Made by a program: the position numbers and the translations under genes
Assembly: GCA_007258455.2 (NCBI GenBank)
Contig: VDFB02358134.1
Coordinates: 209,309,394 to 209,373,393 of the forward strand
Length of the DNA stretch: 64,000 nt
Direction: 5' to 3'
Source: Sequoia sempervirens
Taxonomy: Eukaryota > Streptophyta > Pinopsida > Cupressales > Cupressaceae
Notes under the pieces: generated by a model
What the model was told of the DNA's origin: nothing
Databases searched by the model: none
The model's input: only the letters and a program-made list of their open reading frames with translations
In this document: piece after piece, positions 21,741 to 32,120 of the stretch
Layout of the letters: each line of letters starts with the position of its first letter
How positions within the stretch are numbered: the first letter of the stretch is position 1

Positions 21741-22924
21741 CCAAGACAAAGTAGATTTTAAAAATAAACACTAAACTAAAAAAAATGGAAAAGGTATACA
21801 CATTTCACCCTTACACTTATAGTAAAAAGTTTAATGCAATGACTTATTTTAATTTTAAAGCAACAAGTGTTCAAGAGTAAAATAATTTAAACTAGCAATT
21901 GCACCTTGATGTGCAATGGGTATGCCGAAGTGGTGAAGGTCAATTAAAGAAAAGATTGGTGGAAATTAAAATAAATTTAAAATATATATTTATAACCAAT
22001 ATATAGTTTTATAATAATATATTGATCTGAAATATTTATTTTCATTTAATTTGTAATTATGGATAAATAACCAATATATAGTTTTATAATAATATATTTA
22101 GTAACATAATAATTTTTAAAATATATTTTATAATTTTCTTGTAAACAAATATATACTTTTATAATATAATATTTTCAAATTATCATAAACATTAATTTTT
22201 GCTTTTACACATAGATGCAATAATAATGTGAAAACTTAATAAGAAATAAAATCATCATCAAATTTAGAGTAAGGATTTTTAGTGATATAGTCACATTATT
22301 ATTATTTTTTCTACTATAATAGTGTTTTGGATATAATAGTTAATTATTAGTCTGTTTTTATAATTAATTAATTTATTATGTTAAGTGATTTTAAATTTTT
22401 AAATATTGTATTAAATGTTTAATTATTAATTTGATGTAAAAATGATCATTATTCTTGTTAAAAATGCAATGTGGAGAGAAGATCATTGTAGACAAGATCA
22501 CTGTCTCACATACTTTTTAAGTGATTGATCCTAAATCCAGATAGTTTGCGAAATATAAAATTTCTTTAGAACATCATGGTAACAAGAGAACTGGCCACCC
22601 AAATCAGGACACTAAAATCCTTTACACAACCACCATTTGGGAATGTCTAAAATTAGTTACACCAAAAATTACAATCCTGGAAAAAGTTACATATAAATCA
22701 AGCTGAACCAAGACCCACAAACCCAGATCATTGGTTGTCAATACCAAAAACTGAACCTTAATGAGACACCTCTTTTGTGTTTGGCAGCCTTCCTGTTCTT
22801 TGTTATTGCTATCATTTCATACAAATATGACATCATCAATGCCTACAATGAAGTTCAGTCATCTACGGTTGTAGATAGCTGGTGCATTGTATAAACACAT
22901 AATTTTATTAAACAGTTGCAGTTT
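21741..22924. other. AT-rich interval, no gene recognised
   Basis: It contains a near-repeat of ACCAATATATAGTTTTATAA at about 21997 and 22069. From about 22500 base composition is more balanced. No reading frame shows a known family. Confidence 0.4.
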
Positions 22925-23310
22925 CAGTGGAGGGAGAGAGAGAATATGGGGAGAGGAAGAGATATGGATAGAGGGTGATATAGAGAGATAGAAAGGGATA
23001 GGGAAAATGATAGAGATATAGGGAGAGATGGAGAGATAGAGGTAGAGAAAGATATGGATAGAAAGACAAAGAGAAATAGATATAGAAATACAGAGAGATG
23101 GAGAGATGGAGTTAAAAAGAGAGATAGAAGGGGGAGAGAGGTAGAGATAGTTCAATAGATATATATCTATCTAAATCTCTTTCTCTCATTCTCTATCTTT
23201 TGAGTTTCTCTCTTTATATATATACCTCTCTCTATATTATATTATAGAAGTGTCTCCCCCACTATCTCTTTGTTTTCCCTCCTCTCTCTTGCTCTCTCTT
23301 TGAAAATCAA
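22925..23310. repeat. GA-rich then CT-rich microsatellite pair
   Basis: At 22925-23150 the plus strand is almost pure purine (GAGAGATAGAG-type). At 23155-23310 it switches to pyrimidine-rich (TCTCTCTT-type). The halves are roughly complementary, so a single strand could fold on itself. The 98-codon minus-strand ORF at 22859-23155 is a product of this composition. Confidence 0.85.
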
Positions 23311-24539
23311 TTAAACTATTAGATTTTTTATGAGTCAAAAGCATTTATCCCTCTTAATAATAATAATAATGATAATATAATTTATATTTACTAAGTTGCA
23401 ATATTAAATATTATATATAATTATAAATATAACCATAATATTAGTATTATATATTTTTATTTTACTAATATTATATTTTAAGTTCTTTTCAAAAATAATT
23501 TAAAAGAAATTGTTCTTTCCCCACAATTTGTGAATATGCAATTTAGTGTTTTTTTTTTCAATATCACAAAATAATTTGTTGTTTCTTGCAAGGAAGCTCG
23601 TCAAATGGAATTACCTCCACCTCTTTCCTCTTTTCCAATTTTGTCCATTGTCTGAGCTATAGACGTAGTTGCTTGGAGAATATATTTGAAAGTATTGTTA
23701 ATGTCATGAGAATTAAAAAAAATGAATGAGATTTTTCCTCATTGTGGATATGGTATCTTGCCTGCAACAGTACAAGGGACTATAAAGAAAATTAAATGGC
23801 ATGACAGTAATGCTACAATGAGTTAGAGCTCAAAGAATAAAATTTTAATTAATGCACTTATAAATTATAAAACCAGTTTGCTGGATGCAGTTCAACATGA
23901 TCAAATGTCACAACCCAACCTGGGTTATCGGAAGATTACACCATATTCCATTATTTTTTTGTTTTATTTTGAATAGTCATGTTAGAATTCGTTGCAATTG
24001 TATAGTTATATTTGTATTTCGCAAGTAGTGAATTAATCAGGTAGGAAGACATAATTGCTGTTAAATGGTAACGTTATTTACATCTCAACTAAAAGAATCA
24101 TTTCTCCATACCCACTTGAACACATGTGAAGAGGAAAATCAGAATCAGTTTGTAAATTATCTAAATTAAACTCTAAAACAGATATTTCTGACAAGTTTTA
24201 TATATTTTCTGTATATCACAAATCTAATTTTCTCATAGCTAATCCAAGTAGAGGATTGCTAATAGAAGTATGGAACAGAAGATATTAATGCTGATATACA
24301 TCACATTTTTTGAGGTATATAAACTTTTACATGGAAATACATTGATTAGAATCACATCCTTTGATTAGTTTGGATTTTAGGTCATAAATCAATTAATCAG
24401 AAAAAATAGATCATTGATAGTTTGAATAATCTGATTATAGGCTGGCGTGATTTCAAACAGTTATTTACTGAAGACATAGAAAACTATAATGATGAATCGT
24501 TATAGGTCTGCTCTCGTAAGAATTAGAGAAATCTTATAC
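23311..24539. other. Interval with no recognised gene
   Basis: Mixed AT-rich sequence. No frame matched a family I know. It could hold remains of the 3' end of the TPR gene to its right, since that gene reads leftward, but I see no further exon. Confidence 0.35.
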
Positions 24540-25590
24540 TCGGCCTCCTTATAGCCACACCAAGTTGTTGTAGGCCTCTAAGAATGCTGTATCCAGCATT
24601 ATAGCTTGCTTGTAACGCATTCGCTTGCCAAATTCCCTGCAACACAACCAATCTGTATCCACCAATTCCCTGTCAGTAAACTCAACCTTACTAAAGATCT
24701 GTTTCAAATAAGCAATTGCATGGTCAAGGCCTTATTTGAACTGCTCGCTTATAGCACAGAATTATATGATTATATAATATATAATTATAGCCGCTTGAGG
24801 TCTTCCCATTGCTTGAAATTGCAAATAAAAAACAAATGAAGAGAAACATCTAACATTTTACAGCTGAAAGTGAATAGTAAGCTCCAAAGAACAAAAACAT
24901 TTTACCTTAAGCACATTCCCTTGATACAAACGAGCATCAGGAAAATTTAGTTTAAGTTTGATTGCTTCCTGCATATAAAAACCAACAATGAAGAGCAGAA
25001 TCACAATAAAGAAACTGTTGTAGGAAGTTGTTCCGCATTGAATGATACACATGAACACAAAAAATCTCCAATATTGTGCTGCATTTTTTGCCCATAAGAA
25101 CATTGACTTCTTCAAAGAGAGAAATCCCAACAAGTAATCTGTGAAATATTAGGCGTGGTGTATCTGTAACCTTATAATATGCCAGGGCTTTCGTATAATC
25201 TCTTGTTTCCATAAACAAGCCAGCCAAATTTGATAATGCAATTGCAAAAGTTGGTTGTATGGGAAATGCTTTCATATAGCATGGGTATGCCTGTTCATAT
25301 TAAAAAAGGTTCAGCAATTTCCTAAATTAAAACTGTAGCAGTGAAGTCATGAATTTATATTATCCAGCAAACTATCAAGAGCCAACTAATTAGATCAGAA
25401 CATAGGCATCTAGGTATTATCATCATAACATGAATTAATTATCTAACTTTAAATAACATACAGAGGCTGAATTGATTCAAGGTCAGTGGAGACAGTACAT
25501 ACTTCAAATATAAAGAAAGCACTTCGTTTGAAATCCAAAAGGTGGGAATTCTGCTGCGATTCATCCAGTTCTCCATAGGAAATTTCTGCC
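24540..25590 (-). pseudogene. SECRET AGENT-like O-GlcNAc transferase TPR exons
   Basis: Minus-strand exon remnants match consecutive TPR units of plant O-GlcNAc transferase (SEC). Exon 25290-25171 (40 codons) includes IQPTFAIALSNLAGLF and DYTKALAYYK. Exon 24968-24906 (21 codons) is EAIKLKLNFPDAR followed by GNVLK. Both have AG/GT borders in phase 0. Next come a degraded exon near 24812-24700 (MGRPQAAI, CYKRAVQIRP, with a stop and a frameshift) and 24636-24560 (GNLAS, then QAIMLDTAFLEAYNNL, with part of a TPR deleted). A poorly matching exon at 25588-25494 ends with donor GTATGT. The glycosyltransferase domain is not present. SEC adds O-GlcNAc to nuclear and cytosolic proteins. Introns are kept, so this is a genomic copy, not a processed one. 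Confidence 0.65.
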
Positions 25591-26189
25591 AGATTAATGA
25601 AGTCCAAAATTAGAGATGAAAAGGATTAGCCAACATGCTCATTTCCATGTGAAAGTCACTTGGATTTTCATGGTGCATTATCAAGCAATGCTGTGGATGC
25701 GCACAAAAATAGTAAAACATTAATCTTCTCAGCCGATTTATGATTTCTTAAGACTGAGGAATGTAATATGGGAATAGACTTTAAGAACGTAATATCTAAA
25801 TCTAGCAGTTTGATCCCTTTAGTTGAGGAAGTTTAGCTGCAATATCTAATTGTATTGGTAATGTAACAATCAGGGCAGTAATTTCTCTTGACTGATGTAG
25901 TTGAACAATACGAGAGTGATGTAGTTGAAAGATAGATGATAATAGGTGAACATAAACTACTGGTATGTCATGTTAGGATTGAAGAAATATTAAATTAAAA
26001 AAAGTTGAACTTGACTGCAGGGGAAGCCATGGAGAAGAAGAGTAGTCACCTGACACCAGATTTGCTCCGTTCCCAATCAGATGTATCATTGTGCTTAGGT
26101 TTCCTATATTGTTGGGGTAAAACAAAGAAAAAAGAACCAGTAGGGACCCACTAGAGTGGAGCGCCAAGCATGGGTGGATGGCAATTTAA
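25591..26189. other. Interval between pseudogene remnants
   Basis: No recognised coding segment. It could be intron of the decayed TPR gene, as the flanking exon-like pieces also lie on the minus strand. Confidence 0.35.
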
Positions 26190-26600
26190 TAATTTTTTCT
26201 GGAATTTTGGCTTCATCTCTATCTTTCCAAAGCTCCCATTTTGGCATGGTCAGGGAGGATGCTGGCAAAGGTTGCAGAATTTGGCTTTAAATATGACAGT
26301 TGCATTTGCTTGGAATTTTCTAAAGCCTTTTCAACAAATCCATTTTGTGCATATCCTACAAGCATTACAGTTGATGAGACGACATTTGTCAAACACTTCA
26401 TGTGCCTTATATATGCTTCCACATTTTGTATACATATCTACAGGGCAGTTGCAATTAGATCTGACAAAATTCGTCTATCCTTTGTGCTTTGATGGATGTC
26501 CATACCCTGTTTCAAAGCCCCTATTTCGTACAAGCAGGGAGCAACAATGTCAGAACCTGCAAAAAAATGAGAGTGTAAAAGCAGAACATTCATAGGGTAG
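26190..26600 (-). pseudogene. PPR protein fragment
   Basis: The minus strand encodes pieces of pentatricopeptide repeats. LLPACTK lies near 26550, VDMYTKCGSIYKAHEVFDKC near 26440-26385, then after a frameshift VGYAQNGFVEKALENSKQMQ and YLKPNSATFASILPDHAKMG (26219-26422). These match the consensus (A)LVDMYAKCGSI..A..VFD...GYAQNG...AL..F.QM...KPNS.TF.SILPACA. Plant PPR proteins bind organelle RNA. Only about three repeats remain and the frame is broken, so it is a relic. Confidence 0.82.
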
Positions 26601-27020
26601 AGACAATTATAACATATTGAAGGGTTTTGAGATTTATGAAGGACAGAGATGGAACCTTCAATAAATACCCAACATAGATTTTATTCAGAGAGAATACTAC
26701 TACTCCATCACTGGTTATTAGTTAATTGTTTTGTCTGCATAGATCTTTGACAAAATGGAACAACTAATAGATGAATATCATAGTCTAATTTATCATAATC
26801 TATTACATATGGAATCACTTTTAAATGAACACACCTGAATTGTAAATTTCCTTTAAGAAGCCAATTCAATTTTTTATGACAACCCTGTTGATGGTTTAAG
26901 GGAGTTGTAATCTTGGAACCCCATCTGTATGGAAAACATTAAATCACTGGATTGATATCTAACTAAAATGCTCATGTTCACAATACTACAAATATGTGAA
27001 AATGGGATAAGGGGAAACAC
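26601..27020. other. Interval, no gene recognised
   Basis: AT-rich and without coding similarity. It lies between the PPR relic and an exon-like segment. Confidence 0.35.
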
Positions 27021-27128
27021 CTTATTCAGGCTGGAGTTGATGGAGGCTATCAAATCCTCTAGTACAACAATATTCATTGTTTCAACTGAATCTGGAATAG
27101 GTAAAAAATCTTCTGATGCAAAAATTCT
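27021..27128 (-). other. Exon-like open segment, family unknown
   Basis: A 108-nt segment, open in phase 0, is bounded on the minus strand by AG upstream and GT downstream. It encodes 36 residues containing EDFLPIPDSVETMNIVV and LEDLIASINSSLNK. I do not recognise the family. The borders and openness are what support an exon. It shares strand and region with the SEC-like exons but need not belong to them. Confidence 0.35.
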
Positions 27129-28332
27129 CTTCAAAAAATAACATATAAAACTTGTGAGCTTAACAAATATTACAAAGAAAAAAATTGGATGAGTCAGAGA
27201 AAAACATATGTGGAGGTGCAAAATGAATCATAATTATAAGAGATGTGTTCTAAAAAGAGGGGTAGAAATATACTCGAAGGAGCACTTTTCCCGTGTTGGT
27301 TGGTTGAAGCAGATAAAAACATGGAAGAGTAGCTTGAAACTTACATTCAACATCACATGATGATGTGCAAATCAATCCACAATCCCTTGAATCAAGAGCT
27401 TGACAAAGAGACTTAAAAAAGCTGTCAAGGAGTTACATGACAGTGTCAGTCAGATTGGAAGATTGTTGCTGTAAATATAAGCTTGTTTGTCAATATGCAC
27501 ATCGGTTACTCTCATGATTTCTTTTGTTTTGATCTTTTTCTTCTGTTAGGTAAAGTTGTTTGAACATTCCTTAAGAGTATTAAAAGAAAAGGGAAAAATG
27601 TCAACATAAAGGTTTTAAAAAAAATAGAGCATAACAGATCCAAAGAAGATCTCACCTCAGCCACAAAAAGCAAATAGGAATACTTCTGCTATGCTGCTAC
27701 AGATTGAGGCTTCACCTGCTGCATACTCCTTGTCTTCTTCTCCACTACTTTTATAGGTTTTTTTAATCCTATTTAATCTTTAACTGTTGTTGATGTTACT
27801 GAGATGAAAGAGCAAACCAGATCCAAGTGCTAATGTCGAAGCCTAAAAACACCGAGTTGATGAAAACTATGGTTTGTTATAGGTTGATGAAAAATTCTCT
27901 ACATTATCACCCATTGAGAAGCAAATCCATGATCTGCTTTCTTTATTGAAAAGGACTAGATTTCCTCTAGCAGCTCTCACCAAGCATATATAATTCCCTA
28001 CTATGAGGGATAATAAGTGTCAATAACTATTGAAAAACCAGTGAAACTGCAGAATTGTTGGCCTCTGAAGAAAAGAAAATATGCAACAATTTAATAATAA
28101 GAAAAGCGTTTAAACAAAATTAAAAATTGAAGAACATAGATCATTATCCCAATTTATGGTTGTTGCAGGGTGGGTAAAAACATAATTGAGTTTCTTTCAT
28201 TCTATGTAGTATTTTAAAGACTGTATATTATAGTAATCATATATGGATGGAAGAACTTTACTACTAAGAAGTGATACACAAAACTAAAATAAATAGTTAT
28301 AAAGGGTATTGAAACAGGCATACAAAATAAGC
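27129..28332. other. Interval, no gene recognised
   Basis: No confident coding or repeat structure. It is possibly intronic to whatever gene left the exon-like segments on the minus strand. Confidence 0.35.
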
Positions 28333-28622
28333 AGATCTTGATATAATCTGTACTTACCTTTGGTAACAACTCCCTGCAAGGCAAATAGCTAAGGACTTTC
28401 ATGGTTTATACTTTACAGCGAAGTGATTAAAACTCAAAATTATATTCTTTTGTAGAATGATCCATATGAGAATACATAGATCTTGATATAATCTGTAGTT
28501 ACCTTTGGTAACAACTCCCTGCAAGGTGAACAACTAAGGACTTCGATTTTTTATACTTTACAGCCAAGTCATTAAAACTCAAAATCATATTCTTTTATAG
28601 AATGATCCATACCTGAATAGCC
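28333..28622 (-). repeat. 145-bp tandem duplication with a mini-exon-like core
   Basis: Units start at 28333 and 28478 and share GATCTTGATATAATCTGTA and ACCTTTGGTAACAACTCCCT. On the minus strand each holds a 16-nt segment, GGAGTTGTTACCAAAG, preceded by TTGCAG-type sequence. It is followed by GTAAGT in the first unit and GTAACT in the second, as an exon with splice sites would be. Duplication is certain; exon function is speculative. Confidence 0.7.
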
Positions 28623-29267
28623 ACATCACCATGCTGGTAAGGTGTAAATTGATGAGCTCTAATTAGAATCTGAATCCCCCAAATTTTTCAAACTTCAAAC
28701 GAATACCCAAATAGCAAAATCTCTTTGGTTTTGATTTGCAAAACACATGAACAAATATGCTTAAACTGTCATTTGCAAAAGAGCCACAATCATAGACATT
28801 GTAAAAGTATGACATGAAAAATATATTTCAATGGTTAAAAGAAAACCTTACATAGTAAACTCGGCAACCTTGTTCTGAAAATTTATGGTTGGCATAGAGA
28901 TGACATATAAGTAAAATTGCAGTTGTGGAAGATTGTATATACATAAGTGAGTTGCATTGTTTGTTGGATCATTGTAGTAGAAGACTTGTCACCATCATAC
29001 CTGGCCAAGTGATTTACTTCAAGATTGTGCTGAAATAGTGTCTTTTTCTATGCCTGCAGAGTTGGAGAGCAACTATATATTTTTTGGTTAGAGATAATAG
29101 CTGATATTTGATTTTGTAGCTAAGTATGAAATTATTGTAAATGAAGTTGTAAGGTGAATAAATGTAACTGATAAAATAAAAGTATCTAACCTGTCGTTGT
29201 TTTAACTATTAGTGTTTGTTGAGCATGTTGAATTTGATAATGCTAATAAGCGTGCTTCCTCTTGCTT
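28623..29267. other. Interval before helicase fragment
   Basis: The minus strand near 28663-28618 carries a possible exon (AHQFTPYQHGDVAIQ, ending CAG/GTATGG). It faintly recalls the N-terminal AHQ-Y-GD segment of SEC proteins but is too short to assign. The rest is unassigned and may be the 3' flank of the helicase fragment. Confidence 0.3.
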
Positions 29268-29878
29268 TCAGCGAGCTACATATGGGTTTTGTTGCATGCG
29301 TGCATATCGTTCAAATGTGAAGGCTAGTTTGATACGTAGACTTGCAAGATCACGCACTCTAGAAATAACTGTGAATGTTAGACCTTGCCTATCAACATTG
29401 CCGATGTCGATTGTTGCCTTTTCAAGTGTTAGGCCTTGTGATTTGTGTATTGTTAAGGCCCATGCCATTTTGAGTGGTATTTGACGACGTCGACCACGAC
29501 TCAATGGGGGAATAGGGACATTTTTTGGATTATTGTGGTCCCAAGCGGGGCCAATGTAATTTTTGAATTCAACAACAACAAATAATGGAAGTGAAGGTGG
29601 ATTTTCAGTATCATTGTAGACTATTGCTTTGACTTCACCAAGTGCACCATTAACAAGGCCTGTTTCCACCCATAAATTTGAACATAACATTACTTTTTGT
29701 TGAACACATAATAGAAGCTTATATTGAAGTTGTTCTTCGTCTGGATTTGAACTTGGTGGCCCCTTAAGTTGCTCTGCAATTGATAATGCAACAGGTTTTG
29801 CCAAAGACAATAACATTTGTTGGTTATGTAGTGAGACCATTTCATTTGTTGCGAAGAGATGTATTGAGGATAAGAAAC
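29268..29878 (-). CDS. PIF1-like DNA helicase, C-terminal part, truncated by gap
   Basis: An uninterrupted frame runs from the gap edge to a TGA at 29270-29268. It opens SSIHLFATNEMVSLHN and continues KVMLCSNLWVETGLVNGALG, then FVVVEFKNYIGPAW, then MAWALTIHKSQGLTLEKATI, then GLTFTVISRVRDLASL. These are the C-terminal features of PIF1-family superfamily 1B helicases, including motif V (IHKSQG) and motif VI (SRVRDL, usually ALSRVR). The ATP-binding Walker motifs would lie upstream, inside or beyond the gap. It resembles stand-alone PIF1-like proteins more than the RepHel helicase of Helitrons, but capture by a Helitron is possible. The ORF is unusually clean for this window. Confidence 0.82.
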
Positions 29879-29978
29879 NNNNNNNNNNNNNNNNNNNNNN
29901 NNNNNNNNNNNNNNNNNNNNNNNNNNNNNNNNNNNNNNNNNNNNNNNNNNNNNNNNNNNNNNNNNNNNNNNNNNNNNN
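29879..29978. other. Assembly gap, 100 N
   Basis: Exactly 100 N bases, probably a placeholder of unknown true size. It separates the PIF1-like helicase frame from a LINE endonuclease, so the two sides may not be adjacent in the genome. Confidence 0.97.
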
Positions 29979-30239
29979 ATTCCTATTTTCCTCCAGTAGT
30001 TCCCTCGATACTGTGAATGGGCTCTAGATAACTCCTAGCCCTCTTGAAGCCCCATCCTCCCTTACATAACAACCTTCCCATTGTTTCATCCATTCCATTC
30101 TATTTTTTATTTCTTCTATATCCTATTTTGTTTCTTGTACTATGAATATATCTGCTTTGGATTGGTCAATTTGGCACTTGACCATGCACCATCTGTTAGG
30201 GGAATTTAGGCCCCTAACATTCCATGTTATGATTCTCAT
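29979..30239 (-). pseudogene. LINE ORF2 start: endonuclease N-terminus
   Basis: The start at 30239 reads MRIITWNVRGLNSPN, then SKADIFIVQETK, the N-terminal endonuclease motifs, followed by a stop and further similarity up to the gap. Its ATG overlaps the ORF1 TGA in ATGA (30239-30236), as in the larger LINE. The rest of ORF2 is missing. Confidence 0.82.
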
Positions 30240-31990
30240 TGTGGTTGGGGAAGGAGAGCCTTCTTCCCTTTCCATAATTTTGTTTGGCCTGCCGCATTGG
30301 CTGCTATTTCTAGTTTAGCTTTATTGGTTTTAGGGCCTCTCTTCCCTTTCCCTTTTATGTTTGGATTTTTTAGCTTGGATTGGGTTTGTTCCAGTGTTCT
30401 TTCCTCCAACAACTCCCCTTCTTTGGATTCCTCTACATCCTCTTCATTTGATTCCCAATCTTCTCCTGATTCATAATTTGATTGAGAGTTTTCTTCCTCC
30501 CCATTTTCCTCTTGATGATAATCTTGAGTTGTGTTATCTTGTTTAACATATGTTCCTTCCTTTTCCTTTGATTCCTCTACTTCTCTTTCTTGAGCTTCCT
30601 TGGGCTCCTGGCTTATGATTTTTGGGATCTTTTTGTTGCTCAAGAATTCTCCTATTTGTGTTGAAATGATTTTTCCAATTCTTTGGTATGCTTCAGGAGA
30701 GTGCTCATATCATTTTGAGCCTGCAAGGTTACGTCTTCAACATTTGATATGTCTTGGCTTGAGATTATATTTGTTTTCCATTCAATGTCTTTCATTTTTC
30801 TCTTTTTGGGGCTCTTTCTAGACAATTGTTCTAGGCCTTCACCCCTTGGTACCAACTTACCTCCATTTCCACCAAAATTCTTGCTACCCATGGGATTATC
30901 CATTTCCACTGTGCCAGAGCTTCCATTCCTAATATCTTCCCTAAAAAGGCACTTCCCTACCCTGTTGACTTCACTCTTGGCTACTTTTTGAATCCAACTC
31001 CCAAACTCCAAAATAATTTCTAGGCTTTTTTAGATCCCTACACCTTCCTTAATTTCTACCAAGATGTTTTCCTTTGCATCTTCTTTCCCATTTATGAAAA
31101 TTTTGATGGGAGGTTAATTAGTTTTAACCATTTTGGGGTTTGTTTGATCTTGTAATGCCATGGGTCGAAGTTGGATTCCCAGTTTTTCCAATGGAAGTTA
31201 TGACCATTAAAGAAGAGGGGTTTGCTAAACACTATTTGCTGTTTTAGATCCTAGTCTATACATTCTATTAAGTAGAAGGCATTAGGAAGAGGTTTGATTC
31301 TTACCCAGTCTTTCAAGTTTTTTTTCCACCAGTTCATGATTTCTTCTTTCAGATCACCTAGGCTGCACCATTTCACAAAGAGGGCATGATTGTGTAGTCT
31401 TTCCACTCTTCACTTAATGGTTTCCACTGAGATTAAGAAAAGCTCATTGCTCCATGTCTTAGCATTTGCTTCTGACCCACTTTCATTCTTTATTTTTCCA
31501 CCAAGAAAGCCTCCCTTTTTCAAATTTCATTTGGGGTTATCATGGTTTGAACCTCTTGGTGGTCCCTTGTTATTCCATTGGGCTCCATAATACTAGGAAT
31601 TATCCCTACGAATGTGTTCTTCTCTTAGGTGATTTTCCTGGGGGCTCTGATTGTTATTGTTGTTGTTCTTTCTTTGCCATGATTCTTATTTATTGGGGTC
31701 ACTATTTCAAAAAAAATTCCTGTCCCTAGTGCCACTCTGATGTCTTGCTACAGGTTTCCTAGGGTTTTCATTTTTCCCGAACCACCCACTCCTGAAATTG
31801 CCGTTGTTTAAATTTTCCTTTTGATTTCCATCTGCCTGGATTTTTTTGTGCAAACTTCCTCTCTACTGATCACCATGAAATCCATTCCTCCAACTGCTAT
31901 GATTTTTTTTGCTTCCATAATCATCTTCTCGATGCTAATACCAAGGATTGCCTTTATCAATCCATCTTCCATTCGAAGAAAACCCATTGA
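30236..31990 (-). pseudogene. LINE ORF1 (DUF4283-like), broken
   Basis: In sense order. A DUF4283-like region at about 31420-31080 includes FVKWCSLGDLKEEIMNWW, WVRIKPLPNAFYLIEC and NGHNFHWKNWESNFDPWHY. A linker at 30652-31011 contains KLVPRGEGLEQLSRK. A highly acidic then basic C-terminal region at 30236-30643 includes EENGEEENSQSNYESGEDWE, then KGKGKRGPKTNKAKLE. No clear zinc knuckle was found. Stops near 31025, 31260 and 30646 break it. It is the likely RNA-binding protein of the element. Confidence 0.75.
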
Positions 31991-32120
31991 GGAATATGGG
32001 TAGCCTCTTTCTCCTTGGCTAATTCAGAACCTACTTTAATTAGAATATATTCCTTAAGTTCATCACCCCATCTCCTTTTCTCCTGATCGTTTACTTCTTG
32101 GCATGTTTTTCCTTCTATAA

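Larger units (their letters stand above)
29979..32120 (-). mobile_element. Second L1-type LINE, 5' part only
   Basis: ORF1 and the first part of ORF2 (endonuclease) read leftward into the assembly gap. It is related to, but distinct from, the LINE at 3.7-18.1 kb: the endonuclease starts share roughly half their residues. The 5' limit near 32120 is approximate. RT is not present on the other side of the gap. Confidence 0.8.

Noticed and set aside
22859..23155. 98-codon minus-strand ORF rich in Ser, Ile and Leu
   Set aside because: An artefact of the GA/CT microsatellite.
26170..26595. 141-codon plus-strand ORF
   Set aside because: It is antisense to the PPR relic, which has clear repeat motifs on the minus strand.
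29268..29878. Classification of the helicase as a Helitron RepHel
   Set aside because: The VPIPPLSRGRR and AWALTIHKSQGLTL wording fits stand-alone PIF1-like proteins better. No Rep domain, 5' TC end or 3' hairpin with CTRR was seen, so only PIF1-like is claimed.
29780..30016. Plus-strand ORF crossing the assembly gap
   Set aside because: It reads through N bases and is antisense to the helicase frame.
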